From contig CAWARY010000005.1 of the NCBI GenBank assembly GCA_963784645.1, forward strand, positions 434,001 through 498,000: a stretch of 64,000 bases of DNA, in the 5' to 3' direction. The position numbers were made by a program, and so were the translations under genes. Source of the stretch: JBBRVW01 sp963784645 (lineage in GTDB: Bacteria; Actinomycetota; Actinomycetes; JACCUZ01). This document shows, piece by piece, positions 29,000 to 38,451 of the stretch (within the stretch, counting starts at the first letter, position 1; every line of letters starts with the position of its first letter). Below the pieces are notes generated by a model. That model searched no databases and was not told the DNA's origin. It was given only the letters and a program-made list of their open reading frames with translations.

Positions 29000-29110
29000 G
29001 TGACGTCCTCGTTCACTTGCCGGGGCGAGTGCTGACGTCAGTCGACACGTAGCCAGCTCTGGATGAGCTCGACCGTGTCGAACTCGTGGGAGCGCTCTGA
29101 TCCTCAAGCA

Positions 29111-30058
29111 TCAGCGCCAGAAGTCGATGAGCTGTTCGGCGAGGCCTCTGCCTTGGTTGTGCCCGGCGCGAGCAGCCGGCGGACGCGTCGACAGATCCAT
29201 CACATTGTCGCCGAAAGCGGCGAGCGAGGCGCTGTCCGGAAAGATTGTTTCTACGCTGCTGCCGTGTGCGCGTAGCTCGTCGACCTGTGTGATGAGATGC
29301 ATGCCCCACTCGACCGGAGTCCGGGATCTGCCGCCGAACGGTGACAGCACCAGCACCCGTGCGCATCCGGCGGCCAGATCGGCATTGTCGGCGTTGGATC
29401 GGTAGCCGCCGTCGATGTATCGGTTGCCGCCGATCCGGTAGGCGAATCCGCCAGCACAGCTGGCGGCCACGGCATCCACCACGTCGACCCCGCTGTGGCG
29501 GTCGAACACGACCGGATCGCCGGTGTGGGCATCGACCGCAGTGATGAGCATCCGCCGTCGCGGCCAGCGCTGACGGGGACCGGGCAGCCGAGCGGCGACT
29601 GTGGCTCGCCACTGCGCGTGCGCAGAACTGTCGGATGCCGCAGCGGTCTCGAGCGCCCACGCACCCATCCGGCGGCGCATGTCCGGCGCATCCTCAGCGG
29701 CGGCAATGATGGCGCTCGTCGTCGCCAGGTGGTTCGCGAGCCTGGTCGGGACGGGCCGGCGGTCGGATCCGGCCGGTGCAGTCCGTGGGTGGGGCGGGGG
29801 GGCAGCGAGGATGGCGGCAAGCAGGTCGGCCGGGGTCGCGCTCGTCACTTGGGCCGCGGCAGTCGATCCAGCCGACGTCCCGATGATCAGATCGGCCTCG
29901 TTGACATCCAGCCCGGCCTCGACCAGGCCGGCGATGACACCGATCAGCCACGCATTGCCTGCCGATCCGCCACCGCCCAGGACCAACGCGGTGCGGGCGG
30001 GGTCTTCCGAGAAGTCGTGAGGGATCGGCTCTGAGTTGTGCTGACGTGAGTGAGTCAT
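29111..30058 (-). CDS. Patatin-like phospholipase
   Basis: The 315-residue protein has the patatin catalytic dyad. The oxyanion loop is LVLGGGGSAGNAWLIG near residues 26-40. The nucleophile Ser is in IIGTSAGSTAAAQ near 62, and the Asp is in YIDGGYRSNADNADL. It is a probable cytosolic lipid acyl hydrolase; substrate unknown. It starts at ATG 30058. A 17-codon ORF with a strong ribosome-binding site lies just upstream (30107-30160). It converges on the RibD-like gene with about 110 bp between. Confidence 0.88.
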   Translation of the reverse strand: MTHSRQHNSEPIPHDFSEDPARTALVLGGGGSAGNAWLIGVIAGLVEAGLDVNEADLIIGTSAGSTAAAQVTSATPADLLAAILAAPPPHPRTAPAGSDRRPVPTRLANHLATTSAIIAAAEDAPDMRRRMGAWALETAAASDSSAHAQWRATVAARLPGPRQRWPRRRMLITAVDAHTGDPVVFDRHSGVDVVDAVAASCAGGFAYRIGGNRYIDGGYRSNADNADLAAGCARVLVLSPFGGRSRTPVEWGMHLITQVDELRAHGSSVETIFPDSASLAAFGDNVMDLSTRPPAARAGHNQGRGLAEQLIDFWR

Positions 30059-30106
30059 AGTCGCAGCTTTCTGGGAGTGCGCTCGGCGCTCCCCGCGACG
30101 GCTATG

Positions 30107-30160
30107 TCAGTCGCGCGATCGTGAACTGGAAGGAGCGCCCGGATCGGACATCGTGTGCAT
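30107..30160 (-). CDS. Candidate leader peptide upstream of the patatin gene
   Basis: The 17-codon ORF reads MHTMSDPGAPSSSRSRD. It is preceded by CGAGGAGGTG, one of the best Shine-Dalgarno sequences in the window, seven bases before the ATG. The stop lies 48 bp before the patatin ATG on the same strand. It may be a regulatory upstream ORF or a coincidence; no homology can be judged at this size. Confidence 0.3.
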   Translation of the reverse strand: MHTMSDPGAPSSSRSRD

Positions 30161-30376
30161 CGGGCTCACCTCCTCGAGTCGCGTCACGTTCGCTGGAACC
30201 TTACCGGTCCAGGGTCGGCGTGCAATCGAGATACTGGCATCGTCGTCGGCCGTGCGGAGCGTGAGCACAAGTGTCGTGGTCGAGCCGGCCAGGCCGGCGA
30301 GGGCGGACGGTCGTCTGCACACTCCGCCCCGAGGCTGCCCGTCACGATCCGGAACGGGAACGTCCGGAACTCTTCC

Positions 30377-30382
30377 TAGGGT
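30377..30382 (+). promoter_or_regulatory. -10-like box TAGGGT for the DinB-like gene
   Basis: TAGGGT ends seven bases before ATG 30390, and no Shine-Dalgarno sequence is needed or seen. Confidence 0.5.
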
Positions 30383-30389
30383 GGGAGTC

Positions 30390-31124
30390 ATGACCGCATC
30401 CGTTCCCGCCTCCATCCCCCGGGGCGCGCACGTCGAGCACACCGACCTCCGCGCGATCTCCTTCCACCACGTCCGCTTCACGGGTCTCGAGCTGGTCGAC
30501 GTCGAGATCACCGGCGAGATCCAGGACGTGACGATCAACGGCGTCGACATCGGGCCGTTGATCGAGGCCGAGCTCGACCGGCGCATGCCCGACCGGGTCA
30601 GGATGCGTCCGACCACTGTCGAGGGGTTCCAGGAGGCGTGGGCGATCCTCGAGCGGCTGTGGGCCGGGACCGAGGACCGGGCCCGGACGCTCCCGCCCGA
30701 GCTGCTGCACGAGCGGGTCCGCGGGGAGTGGTCCTTCATCGAGACGCTGCGCCACCTCGGCTTCGCGAGCGCCGCCTGGGTCGGCCGGATGGTGCTCGGC
30801 GACCCGGTGCCTTGGCACCCGCTCGACCTCCCGTGGGACGAGGCGCCCGGGTGGGACGGCATCCCGTGGGACCGAGAGGCACACCCGTCGCTCGACGAGG
30901 TCATCGGTGTACGCCGCACACGCCAGGCCATGGTCCGCGACGTGATCGCCGCTCTGACTCCCGAGCGGCTCGACGAGACGGTCACGCGTACCGAGCCGGG
31001 GTGGCCGCAGCTCGAGGACTTCCCGCTCACCCAGTGCCTCTTCATCGTGGTCAACGAGGAATGGCACCACCGGCTCTACGCCGAGCGTGACCTCGATGCG
31101 CTCGTGACGGCGACGGAGAGCTGA
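30390..31124 (+). CDS. DinB family protein
   Basis: The 244-residue protein begins MTASVPASIPRGAHVEHTDL. The first 70 residues carry a pentapeptide-like beta stretch (LRAISFHHVRFTGLELVDVE). A DinB-like four-helix domain follows, with candidate metal His residues in SFIETLRHLGFASAAWVG and in VVNEEWHHRLYAERDLDAL. The family is related to mycothiol- or metal-dependent enzymes; no reaction is assigned. The start is seven bases after a TAGGGT box. Confidence 0.82.
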   Translation: MTASVPASIPRGAHVEHTDLRAISFHHVRFTGLELVDVEITGEIQDVTINGVDIGPLIEAELDRRMPDRVRMRPTTVEGFQEAWAILERLWAGTEDRARTLPPELLHERVRGEWSFIETLRHLGFASAAWVGRMVLGDPVPWHPLDLPWDEAPGWDGIPWDREAHPSLDEVIGVRRTRQAMVRDVIAALTPERLDETVTRTEPGWPQLEDFPLTQCLFIVVNEEWHHRLYAERDLDALVTATES

Positions 31125-31358
31125 CCGGGACATCGGGCAGATCGCCGGCGGGTGGCCGGCTGCGCCGACGCCGTCCGCCCGAGCTCGGGGGTCGGCCCCG
31201 ACCCGATCCCTCTCCCGCCGCTGCGACAGTGAGCCGCTACCGCTCGGGTGACTGATGAGGTACGGATGAGTCCACAACTGCGGCAGCGGGCGTGTCGAGA
31301 ACTCGTCGGCAGCTTCGCTCACCAACCAAGAGCAGACAAGCGCTGGAGGATGGAAGTC

Positions 31359-31799
31359 ATGTCACACATCAGGCGGTTCGACCACGTGGGACTCACCGTC
31401 GCGGACCTCGACTCGGCGACGGCGTTCTTCCTCCGACTGGGTCTCGAGCTCGAGGGCACCGGCTCCGTGGAGGGCGAGTTCGTGGAGACCGTCTGCGGCA
31501 TCCCCGGCGCGCACTGTGAGATCGCGATGCTGCGGCCGCCCGACGGAGGGTCCCTGTTGGAGCTCGCGAGCTTCGTCACGCCCGACCACGTGCCCGGATC
31601 GCCCACAGCGATGGCCAACGAGCTCGGCCTGCGCAACGTGTCCTTCGAGGTCGGCGACCTCGATGCGGCCGTCGATGCGGTGGCTGCGGACGGGTACGGG
31701 CTGGTCGGCGGCATCGGCGAGTACGAGAACAGCGTGCGGATGGCCTACGTGCGTGGGCCCGACGGGATCATCGTGTCCCTGTTCGAGCAGATCGGCTGA
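31359..31799 (+). CDS. VOC-family protein, methylmalonyl-CoA-epimerase-like
   Basis: The protein of 146 residues begins MSHIRRFDHVGLTVADLDSA. The first metal-ligand His is in FDHVGLTV. The rest of the VOC pattern includes ATAFFLRLGLELEGTG, LRNVSFEVGDLDAAVDAVAA and RGPDGIIVSLFEQIG, with the final Glu. It may be an epimerase or dioxygenase; substrate unknown. GGAGGA at about 31345 is best spaced for ATG 31359 rather than the ATG nine bases earlier. Confidence 0.85.
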   Translation: MSHIRRFDHVGLTVADLDSATAFFLRLGLELEGTGSVEGEFVETVCGIPGAHCEIAMLRPPDGGSLLELASFVTPDHVPGSPTAMANELGLRNVSFEVGDLDAAVDAVAADGYGLVGGIGEYENSVRMAYVRGPDGIIVSLFEQIG

Positions 31800-31839
31800 T
31801 GCGCGGGCGGCGCGTCGCTGACAGGTGTCGATCCGCCGC

Positions 31840-32009
31840 GACCCGTCGCCGCGTCGGCCCATCGACAGCGCGAAGGTGTTGCCCTCACTGTCTGCGAACC
31901 AGGCGGCCTTCTGCCCGTCGGGCGTGGTGATCACACCGTGGACGGTGGCGCCCAGCTCGCCGAACTCGCATGCCACGCCGTCGGACCTCAGCAAGGCGAC
32001 CACGATGAG
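31840..32009 (-). pseudogene. Relic of a VOC-family gene (C-terminal piece)
   Basis: A minus-strand frame of about 55 codons reads VHGVITTPDGQKAAWFADSE followed by GNTFALSM, the C-terminal end of a VOC protein. No N-terminal half, start or ribosome-binding site is present before the alditol-oxidase gene end at 32065. It looks like the remnant of a second VOC gene at the edge of the accessory stretch. Confidence 0.6.
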
Positions 32010-32064
32010 TGAGGGTGGCGCTGACGTGGCCCGCGAAGGGCAAGCACGTCGGTCCGTTGACGGC

Positions 32065-33327
32065 TCAGCGCGGCAGGTAGGTGTCGACGAACGCGTTGCC
32101 GAAGACGTCGTCGGGGTCGAGCTCGCGGCGCAGGGCGCAGAAGTCGTCGAGCCGCGGGTAGCCGTCGGCGACCTCCTCGGGACCGGTCGTGAACACCTTG
32201 CCCCAGTGCGGTCGCGGGTCGAACGGCGCCAGCGCGGCCTCGACGGCGGCGACCACCGGCAGCACCGCGGCGGTGTCCGGCTGCCAGGTGAAGTGCACCG
32301 CCACGCTGTCGCGCCCGTAGGCCGGGCTGAGCCAGAGGTCGTCGGCGGCGACGGTGCGCAGCTCGGACACCAGCAGCACCGGCGAGATCCGGTCGCGCAG
32401 CGCACCCACGGCCTCGAGGGCAGCGACTGCGCGGTCCCGGGGCACGAGGTACTCGGTCTGCAGCTCGGCGCCGGCGCTGGGGGTGTGGTCCAGCCGGAAG
32501 TGCGGCAGCCGCTCGTGCCACGGGCCGGGCTCTCCCAGCTGTGCCGTGCAGGCAGCCGGGTCGACACCCGGCACCGGGTGCCGCGGCCCGGTCGCCGGCG
32601 TTCCGCCGAGCCAGTCGTCCGCGGGCGGCGGGCGCGCATCGTCGGTGCGGCGCTTCACCCAGAGCTGGCCGAGGTCGTCGGGACGCCAGGTCGTGAAGAC
32701 GCTGACGCTGTCGCCGGCCGTGAAGACCTCGTCGAGGTGGCCGCGCACTGCGTCGAGCGGCACGTCGTCGACCACCCACTGCGCCACGTCGTACGCCGGC
32801 TCGACCCAGAGCGTGACCGCGGTGACGACCCCCAGGCAGCCGAGGGCGACGACCGCGCCGGGGAACCGCGGGTCGGACCGGTCGAGGTGCATCAGCTCGC
32901 CGGACGCGGTGACCAGGTCGAGCGCAGCGACCGCCGTGGCGAGGCAGCCCTTGCCGTCGCCGGAGCCGTGGGTGCCGGTGGCCACCGCGCCGGCGGTGCA
33001 GATGTGCGGCAGCGAGCCGAGGTTGTGCAGCGCGAGCCCGGCGGCGTGCAGCCGCGGAGCGACCTCGCCGTAGCGGAGCCCGGCCGACACCGTCACGCAG
33101 CGCCGGTCGTCGGCGATGTCGACCCGGGCCGGCAGGCCGGCGAGGGACACGAGGTCGCCGTCGGTGTCGGCGACCCGGCTGAACGAGTGCCCGCTGCCGA
33201 GTGCCCGGACGCGCCGGGAACCTTCGACCACCTCCTGCACCGCCTCGATGGTCTCCGGTCGGTGCACCCGCGTCGCGCCGAAGGTGACGTTGCCGGCCCA
33301 GTTGCGCAGGGCCGCGCCGCCGGTCAC
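32065..33327 (-). CDS. FAD-dependent alditol oxidase/arabinonolactone oxidase-like
   Basis: The 420-residue flavoprotein has a PCMH-type FAD domain. NWAGNVTFGATRVHRPETIE starts it, and ALGSGHSFSRVADTDGDLVS carries the His that binds FAD covalently in AldO relatives. PHICTAGAVATGTHGSGDGK and FPGAVVALGCLGVVTAVTLW complete the domain. The C-terminal ALO domain includes VHFTWQPD and ends FDPRPHWGKVFT followed by DDVFGNAFVDTYLPR. The product probably oxidises an alditol or aldonolactone with oxygen. The GTG start overlaps the stop of the upstream gene (GTGA), as third gene of the lhr operon. Confidence 0.88.
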   Translation of the reverse strand: MTGGAALRNWAGNVTFGATRVHRPETIEAVQEVVEGSRRVRALGSGHSFSRVADTDGDLVSLAGLPARVDIADDRRCVTVSAGLRYGEVAPRLHAAGLALHNLGSLPHICTAGAVATGTHGSGDGKGCLATAVAALDLVTASGELMHLDRSDPRFPGAVVALGCLGVVTAVTLWVEPAYDVAQWVVDDVPLDAVRGHLDEVFTAGDSVSVFTTWRPDDLGQLWVKRRTDDARPPPADDWLGGTPATGPRHPVPGVDPAACTAQLGEPGPWHERLPHFRLDHTPSAGAELQTEYLVPRDRAVAALEAVGALRDRISPVLLVSELRTVAADDLWLSPAYGRDSVAVHFTWQPDTAAVLPVVAAVEAALAPFDPRPHWGKVFTTGPEEVADGYPRLDDFCALRRELDPDDVFGNAFVDTYLPR

Positions 33328-33773
33328 CGGTCCCACGTCCCGGTGTCGTCGAGGCGTAACGCGATGAGCTCGGCCAGGGGCATCGACTCGCCGTCGCGGC
33401 CACCGCGGCCGACCACGAGCGGCGGGTCGCCGGGTGCGAGGGTCACGCCGCGCAACCGCGCAGTGATGCTGGTGGGTGCGGTCATGACGTAGAACCGGCC
33501 TTCCTCGTCGACGGCCAGCGAGCCGTTCCGCTTCAGGTACCAGCCGGTGAGGCCGGTGCGGTAGAGCGCGCGACCGTTCATCGCGCGCGCCTTCAGCGCG
33601 ACCGTCGGCAGGCTGCGGGCCCGGGCGTCGCGCACGAAGCCCCGCAGCAGTGCCGCGGCCTGTTCGGTCTCGGCGGCTCGCACCCGGTCCAGCCGGGCGA
33701 CCTGCTCGCCGGCGGCGTCCCGGCGCCGCGCCGCCCAGTCGTCGCCCTGACCGCCGGCGTCGGGGGTGCTCAT
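33324..33773 (-). CDS. Conserved hypothetical protein between lhr and the oxidase
   Basis: This protein of 149 residues has no family I can name. An N-terminal helical part (WAARRRDAAGEQVARLDRVR onward) is followed by a compact alpha-beta part with GRALYRTGLTGWYLKRNGSL and AVDEEGRFYVMTAPTSITAR. Its ATG overlaps the lhr stop (ATGA), and its stop overlaps the oxidase start, so it is translationally coupled to both. The position suggests a link to Lhr, but no function can be given. Confidence 0.75.
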   Translation of the reverse strand: MSTPDAGGQGDDWAARRRDAAGEQVARLDRVRAAETEQAAALLRGFVRDARARSLPTVALKARAMNGRALYRTGLTGWYLKRNGSLAVDEEGRFYVMTAPTSITARLRGVTLAPGDPPLVVGRGGRDGESMPLAELIALRLDDTGTWDR

Positions 33774-36700
33774 GCCCGCAGTCTGAGGCCACGGGGCGTC
33801 GCGTGGAAACCGGCCTCCTCGAGAGCCACCCCGAGCGGTGAGTGCAGCACCCCCGCGCCGTCGGCCCGCTCGACCGTGAGCCGGCCGAGCAGGCCGTCGC
33901 GGACCGCGAGCGACAGGGCGTCGACGGCCGGCTGGAGCACCGCGGTGTCGTCGGCCCAGGTGAGCAGCGTCCTGCCACCGCGCTCCACGTAGAGGACCAG
34001 GCTGCCGTCGACCAGCACGACCAGGGCGCCGGCCTTGCGGCCCGGCCGGTGGCCGGCGTCCTCACCGCCGGCGGGCCCCCTCTTCGGCCACGGGACGGCC
34101 GCGCCGAAGGGGTTGGCGGGATCGGTGGCGGCCAGCACCACGGCGCGCGGGACGTCGGCGACCGCCGCGCGGGCCACCGGCTCCTCACCGGCCCGCTCCA
34201 GCGCGGCGGCGACCGCGCGCAGCCGGTCGACCGCACCGGGCAGGGCGAACTGTGCGGCACCGAGGCCCTCGACGAAGTAGCCCCGCCGGCAGCGGCCGGT
34301 CTCCTCGAAGGTCGCGAGCACCCGGTAGACCGCGGCGAACCCTCCGGGGGTGCGTTCGGCCTGCGCCGCGCCGCGCGTGACCACGCCGTGCCGGTCGAGC
34401 AGGACCTCGGCCAGCGTGGCGGCCCGGCGGGTGGGGTCGGTCTCGACGTCGGGCAGCAGCGACCAGCGGCCGACAGCACTGGGCGGGCCGGTGCGCGTCG
34501 GTACCTCGGCCCGGCCGGGACGCGGCCGCCCGTAGCGGCCGCGCGGTGCCGCCCGGCGGGCCTTGTGCGCCCCGCGGCCACCGGCGACCAGGGCGCGCAG
34601 CGGCGCGAGCGTGTCGTTGCTGAGGTGCCCGGACCAGACCAGGTCCCACAGCACGCCGGCCAGAGCCTGGTCATCGGTGGATCCCACGACATCGGACAGC
34701 CGCCGGAAGAAGAAGGCGCCGCCACCGGCGAGTGCGCCGAGCACGGCCTCGTGCACCGGGGTCGTGACGGCCGTGTCGTCGGGCTCGGGCAGGGTGAGGT
34801 GCGCGGTGTCGGCGAGGTGCATCGACACCCAGCCGTCCGACCCGGGCAGCGGGCCGTGTCCGCGCCAGAGCACCTCACCCGCGGCGGACAGCTCATCGAG
34901 CAGCGCGGGGGAGTAGCCCTGGACCCGGGCGGGCAGCACGATCGACTCGAGCGCCGACGCCGGCACCTGACTGCCCTGCAGCTGCTCGACTGCCCGCAGC
35001 ACACCCTCGGCGCCGCGCAGCCGGCTGCCGACCTGCTGCCACGCGGGCAGGAACGAGGCCAGCGCCTCGACCGGCACCGGCTCGACCTCCTTGCGCAGGA
35101 CGGCCAGCGACCGGCGGCGAAGGGTGCGCAGCACCTCGGCGTCGCACCACTCGGCGCCCGACCCGCCGGGAAGGAACTCGCCGGCCATCACCCGGCCGCT
35201 GCCGGCCAGCCGCTGCAGGGTCTGATCGACCACGGCGACACCGAGGCCGAGCCGGCTCGCGACGTCGGCCGTGGTGAAGGGGACATGGGTGCGGGCGTAG
35301 CGCGCCACCAGGTCGCCGATCGGGTCGCGCACCGGCTCGAGGAAGGCCTGCGGGATGCCGACCGGCATCGGGGTGCCCAGCGCGTCGCGCAGCCGGCCGG
35401 CGTCCTCGACGGCGACCCAGCGCTCCTCGCCGGCAACCCGGAGCCGGACGGCGCGCCGGGCCTCCTCGAGGTCGGCCAGCCAGGCCGGCTGGGCGCCGCG
35501 CTCGACCGCCTCGGCGGTGCTCAGCGGCCCGAGCACCCGCAGCAGGTCGGCGACCCCCTCGAGGTCGCGGGCCCGACGCTCCTCGGACACCCGCTGCAGG
35601 TCGGCGGCGAGCGAGCCGATCGCCGCCGGGTCGAGCAGCTCGCGCAGCCCGCCGTAGCCCTGCTGCCCGAGCAGCTCGGCGAGCAGCGTCTGGTCCAGCG
35701 AGAGCGCGGTGGCCCGGCGCTCGGCCAGCGGTGAGTCGCCCTCGTAGAGGAACTGCGCGACGTAGCCGAAGAGCAGCGATCGCGCGAACGGCGACGGCTG
35801 CGGGGTCTCGACCTCGACGAAGCGCACCGTGCGCTCCTCGACGTCGCGCATCAGCCCCACCAGACCGGGCACGTCGAAGACGTCCTGCAGGCACTCGCGC
35901 ATCGTCTCGAGCACCACCGGGAACGAGCCGTAGTCGCTGGCGACCGACAGCAGCTGCGCCGACCGCTGGCGCTGCTGCCACAACGGGCTGCGACGGCCGG
36001 GGTTGCGCCGGGGGAGCAGCAGGGCCCGCGCCGCGCACTCCCGGAACCGCGACGCGAACAGCGCGGAGCCACCGACCTCGGCGGTGACCAGCGGCTCGAC
36101 CTCGTCGGGATCGACCACGGCCATCTCGGTGCCGGTGCGCGCTGCCTCGCCCTCCTCGAGCTCGACGTCGGGCAGCCGCAGCACGATGCCGTCGTCGGCG
36201 TGCATCGCCTGCACGTCGACGCCGTACCGCTCGCGCAGCCGGGCGGCCACCACCAGCGCCCACGGCGCGTGCACCTGCGAGCCGAACGGCGAGTGGATGG
36301 CCACCCGCCAGTCGCCGAGCTCGTCGCGGAACCGCTCGACCACGATGGTGCGGTCGTCAGGCAGGTGGCCGGTCGCGGCGCGCTGCTCGTCGAGGTAGGC
36401 GAGCAGGTTGCCGGCGGCCCACTCGTCGAGACCCGCGGCCCGCACGCGCGCCGTGGCGTCGGCCGGCGACAGTGCGCCGAGCTCACGGGTGAAGGCGCCG
36501 AGCGCGCGGCCCAGCTCGACCGGCCGGCCGAGGGTGTCGCCCTTCCAGAACGGCAGCCGCCCGGGCTGGCCGGGTGCCGGCGTCACGAGCACCTGGTCGT
36601 GGGTGATGTCCTCGATCCGCCACGACGTGGAGCCGAGGGTGAAGACGTCACCGACGCGCGACTCGTAGACCATCTCCTCGTCCAGCTCGCCGACGCGGGA

Positions 36701-38377
36701 CTTCTTCTCACCGACCAGGAAGACGCCGAAGAGACCTCTGTCGGGGATGGTGCCGCCGCTGGTGACCGCGAGCCGCTGCGCCCCGGGCCGGCCGGTGACG
36801 GTGCCACCCACGCGGTCCCACACGAGACGCGGCCGGAGCTCGGCGAACTCGTCGCTCGGGTAGCGCCCGGCCAGCATGTCGAGCACCGACTCGAAGGCGC
36901 TGCGGGGGAGCGAGGCGTAGGGCGCGGCGCGGCGCACGACGTCGTAGAGCACCTCGACCTCCCACTCGTCCACGCTGACCATCGCGACGATCTGCTGGGC
37001 GAGGACGTCGAGGGGGTTGCGTGGGTAGCGGGTGGACTCGATCTGGCCGGCGCGCATCCGCTCGGCGACCACGGCGGTCTGCACGAGGTCGCCCCGGTAC
37101 TTGGGGAAGATGACGCCGCGCGACACGGCGCCGACCTGGTGCCCGGCCCGCCCGACGCGCTGCAGTCCGCTGGCCACCGAGGGCGGCGACTCGACCTGGA
37201 TGACCAGGTCGACGGCGCCCATGTCGATGCCGAGCTCGAGGCTGGAGGTGGCGACCACGGCGGGCAGCCGGCCGGCCTTGAGGGCCTCCTCGATCTCGCC
37301 GCGCTGCTCCTTGGACACCGAGCCGTGGTGGGCCCGGGCGATCTCGGGGATCGCGGCGTCGGGGCGTGCGACGGTGGCACCCGACTGCGCCATCACCTGG
37401 GCCGGCTGGACGGTGCCGGGCTCGGACAGCGCCGCGCCGGTCGCGCGCTCGTAGGCGATCTCGTTGAGGCGGGCGCACAGCCGCTCGGCGAGGCGGCGGG
37501 AGTTGGCGAAGACGATGGTCGACCGGTGGGCCAGCACGAGGCCGACGATGCGCTCCTCGACGTGGGGCCAGATCGACGTACGCCGCTCCTCTCCCGCGGC
37601 GGACCCGCTCACCTCACCGGTGGACTGGCCCAGCTCGGCGAGGTCCTCGACCGGGACGACGACCTCGAGCTCGACGGTCTTGCTCGTCGGGGGCTGCACC
37701 ACCTCGACGCCGTGCGGGCCGCCGAGGAACCGCGCGACCTCCTCGACCGGCCGGACGGTGGCGGAGAGCCCGATGCGCTGGGCCGGCTTCTCGAGCAGCT
37801 GGTCGAGGCGTTCGAGCGAGAGCGCGAGGTGGGCGCCGCGCTTGGTGCCGGACACCGCGTGCACCTCGTCGACGATGACGGTCTCGACGCCGCGCAGCGA
37901 CTCGCGGGCCTGCGAGGTGAGCAGCAGGAACAGCGACTCCGGCGTGGTGATGAGGATGTCAGGCGGCGTGCGGGCGAACCGTCGGCGCTCGTCGGCCGGG
38001 GTGTCGCCGGAGCGCACGCCCACCGTGAGGTCGGGCTCGGGGAGCCCGAGCCGGGTGGCGGCGTGCCGGATGCCGGCCAGTGGGGCGCGCAGGTTGCGCT
38101 CGACGTCGACGGCCAGCGCCTTCATCGGACTGACGTAGAGGACCCGGCAGCGGCGCTGCGCCTCCGCCGCCGGCGGCTCGGCCGCCAGCCGGTCGATCGA
38201 CCACAGGAAGGCGGCCAGCGTCTTGCCGGACCCGGTCGGCGCCACCACGAGGGCGTTGCGGCCGGCCGACACCGCGTCCCACGCGCCCTCCTGGGCAGCG
38301 GTGGGCGCGGCGAACGAGGCGTCGAACCACGCCTGGGTGGCCGCCGAGAACCTCGGGGCCGGTGCTGCCGGACTCAC
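33770..38377 (-). CDS. lhr: ATP-dependent DNA/RNA helicase Lhr
   Basis: The 1535-residue long helicase-related protein is a 3'-5' superfamily-2 helicase. It shows the Q-motif region, Walker A NALVVAPTGSGKTLAAFLWS near residues 40-60, VIVDEVHAVSGTKRGAHLAL and LSATVRPVEEVARFLGGPHG. The second RecA-like domain has TIVFANSRRLAERLCARLNE, VVATSSLELGIDMGAVDLVI and QRVGRAGHQVG. About 900 C-terminal residues form the winged-helix and Lhr-C domains (PFGSQVHAPWALVVAARLRE is typical). The GTG at 38377 follows a GAGGAT box by six bases. Lhr is involved in DNA repair in Actinobacteria. Confidence 0.95.
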   Translation of the reverse strand: MSPAAPAPRFSAATQAWFDASFAAPTAAQEGAWDAVSAGRNALVVAPTGSGKTLAAFLWSIDRLAAEPPAAEAQRRCRVLYVSPMKALAVDVERNLRAPLAGIRHAATRLGLPEPDLTVGVRSGDTPADERRRFARTPPDILITTPESLFLLLTSQARESLRGVETVIVDEVHAVSGTKRGAHLALSLERLDQLLEKPAQRIGLSATVRPVEEVARFLGGPHGVEVVQPPTSKTVELEVVVPVEDLAELGQSTGEVSGSAAGEERRTSIWPHVEERIVGLVLAHRSTIVFANSRRLAERLCARLNEIAYERATGAALSEPGTVQPAQVMAQSGATVARPDAAIPEIARAHHGSVSKEQRGEIEEALKAGRLPAVVATSSLELGIDMGAVDLVIQVESPPSVASGLQRVGRAGHQVGAVSRGVIFPKYRGDLVQTAVVAERMRAGQIESTRYPRNPLDVLAQQIVAMVSVDEWEVEVLYDVVRRAAPYASLPRSAFESVLDMLAGRYPSDEFAELRPRLVWDRVGGTVTGRPGAQRLAVTSGGTIPDRGLFGVFLVGEKKSRVGELDEEMVYESRVGDVFTLGSTSWRIEDITHDQVLVTPAPGQPGRLPFWKGDTLGRPVELGRALGAFTRELGALSPADATARVRAAGLDEWAAGNLLAYLDEQRAATGHLPDDRTIVVERFRDELGDWRVAIHSPFGSQVHAPWALVVAARLRERYGVDVQAMHADDGIVLRLPDVELEEGEAARTGTEMAVVDPDEVEPLVTAEVGGSALFASRFRECAARALLLPRRNPGRRSPLWQQRQRSAQLLSVASDYGSFPVVLETMRECLQDVFDVPGLVGLMRDVEERTVRFVEVETPQPSPFARSLLFGYVAQFLYEGDSPLAERRATALSLDQTLLAELLGQQGYGGLRELLDPAAIGSLAADLQRVSEERRARDLEGVADLLRVLGPLSTAEAVERGAQPAWLADLEEARRAVRLRVAGEERWVAVEDAGRLRDALGTPMPVGIPQAFLEPVRDPIGDLVARYARTHVPFTTADVASRLGLGVAVVDQTLQRLAGSGRVMAGEFLPGGSGAEWCDAEVLRTLRRRSLAVLRKEVEPVPVEALASFLPAWQQVGSRLRGAEGVLRAVEQLQGSQVPASALESIVLPARVQGYSPALLDELSAAGEVLWRGHGPLPGSDGWVSMHLADTAHLTLPEPDDTAVTTPVHEAVLGALAGGGAFFFRRLSDVVGSTDDQALAGVLWDLVWSGHLSNDTLAPLRALVAGGRGAHKARRAAPRGRYGRPRPGRAEVPTRTGPPSAVGRWSLLPDVETDPTRRAATLAEVLLDRHGVVTRGAAQAERTPGGFAAVYRVLATFEETGRCRRGYFVEGLGAAQFALPGAVDRLRAVAAALERAGEEPVARAAVADVPRAVVLAATDPANPFGAAVPWPKRGPAGGEDAGHRPGRKAGALVVLVDGSLVLYVERGGRTLLTWADDTAVLQPAVDALSLAVRDGLLGRLTVERADGAGVLHSPLGVALEEAGFHATPRGLRLRA

Positions 38378-38451
38378 CGGGCCATCCTCGCCCACGGGTC
38401 GGACATCCGCAGGGGGCGGTGCCGTGGTGGATGGCGGGGCGCGCAGGTGGA

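Larger units (their letters stand above)
30059..30389. other. Divergent intergenic region between patatin and DinB-like genes
   Basis: These 331 bp contain no protein gene that can be recognised. They hold a candidate minus-strand leader ORF (30107-30160) and a plus-strand TAGGGT box next to the DinB-like start. A frame on the plus strand is open but has no family features. Confidence 0.6.
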
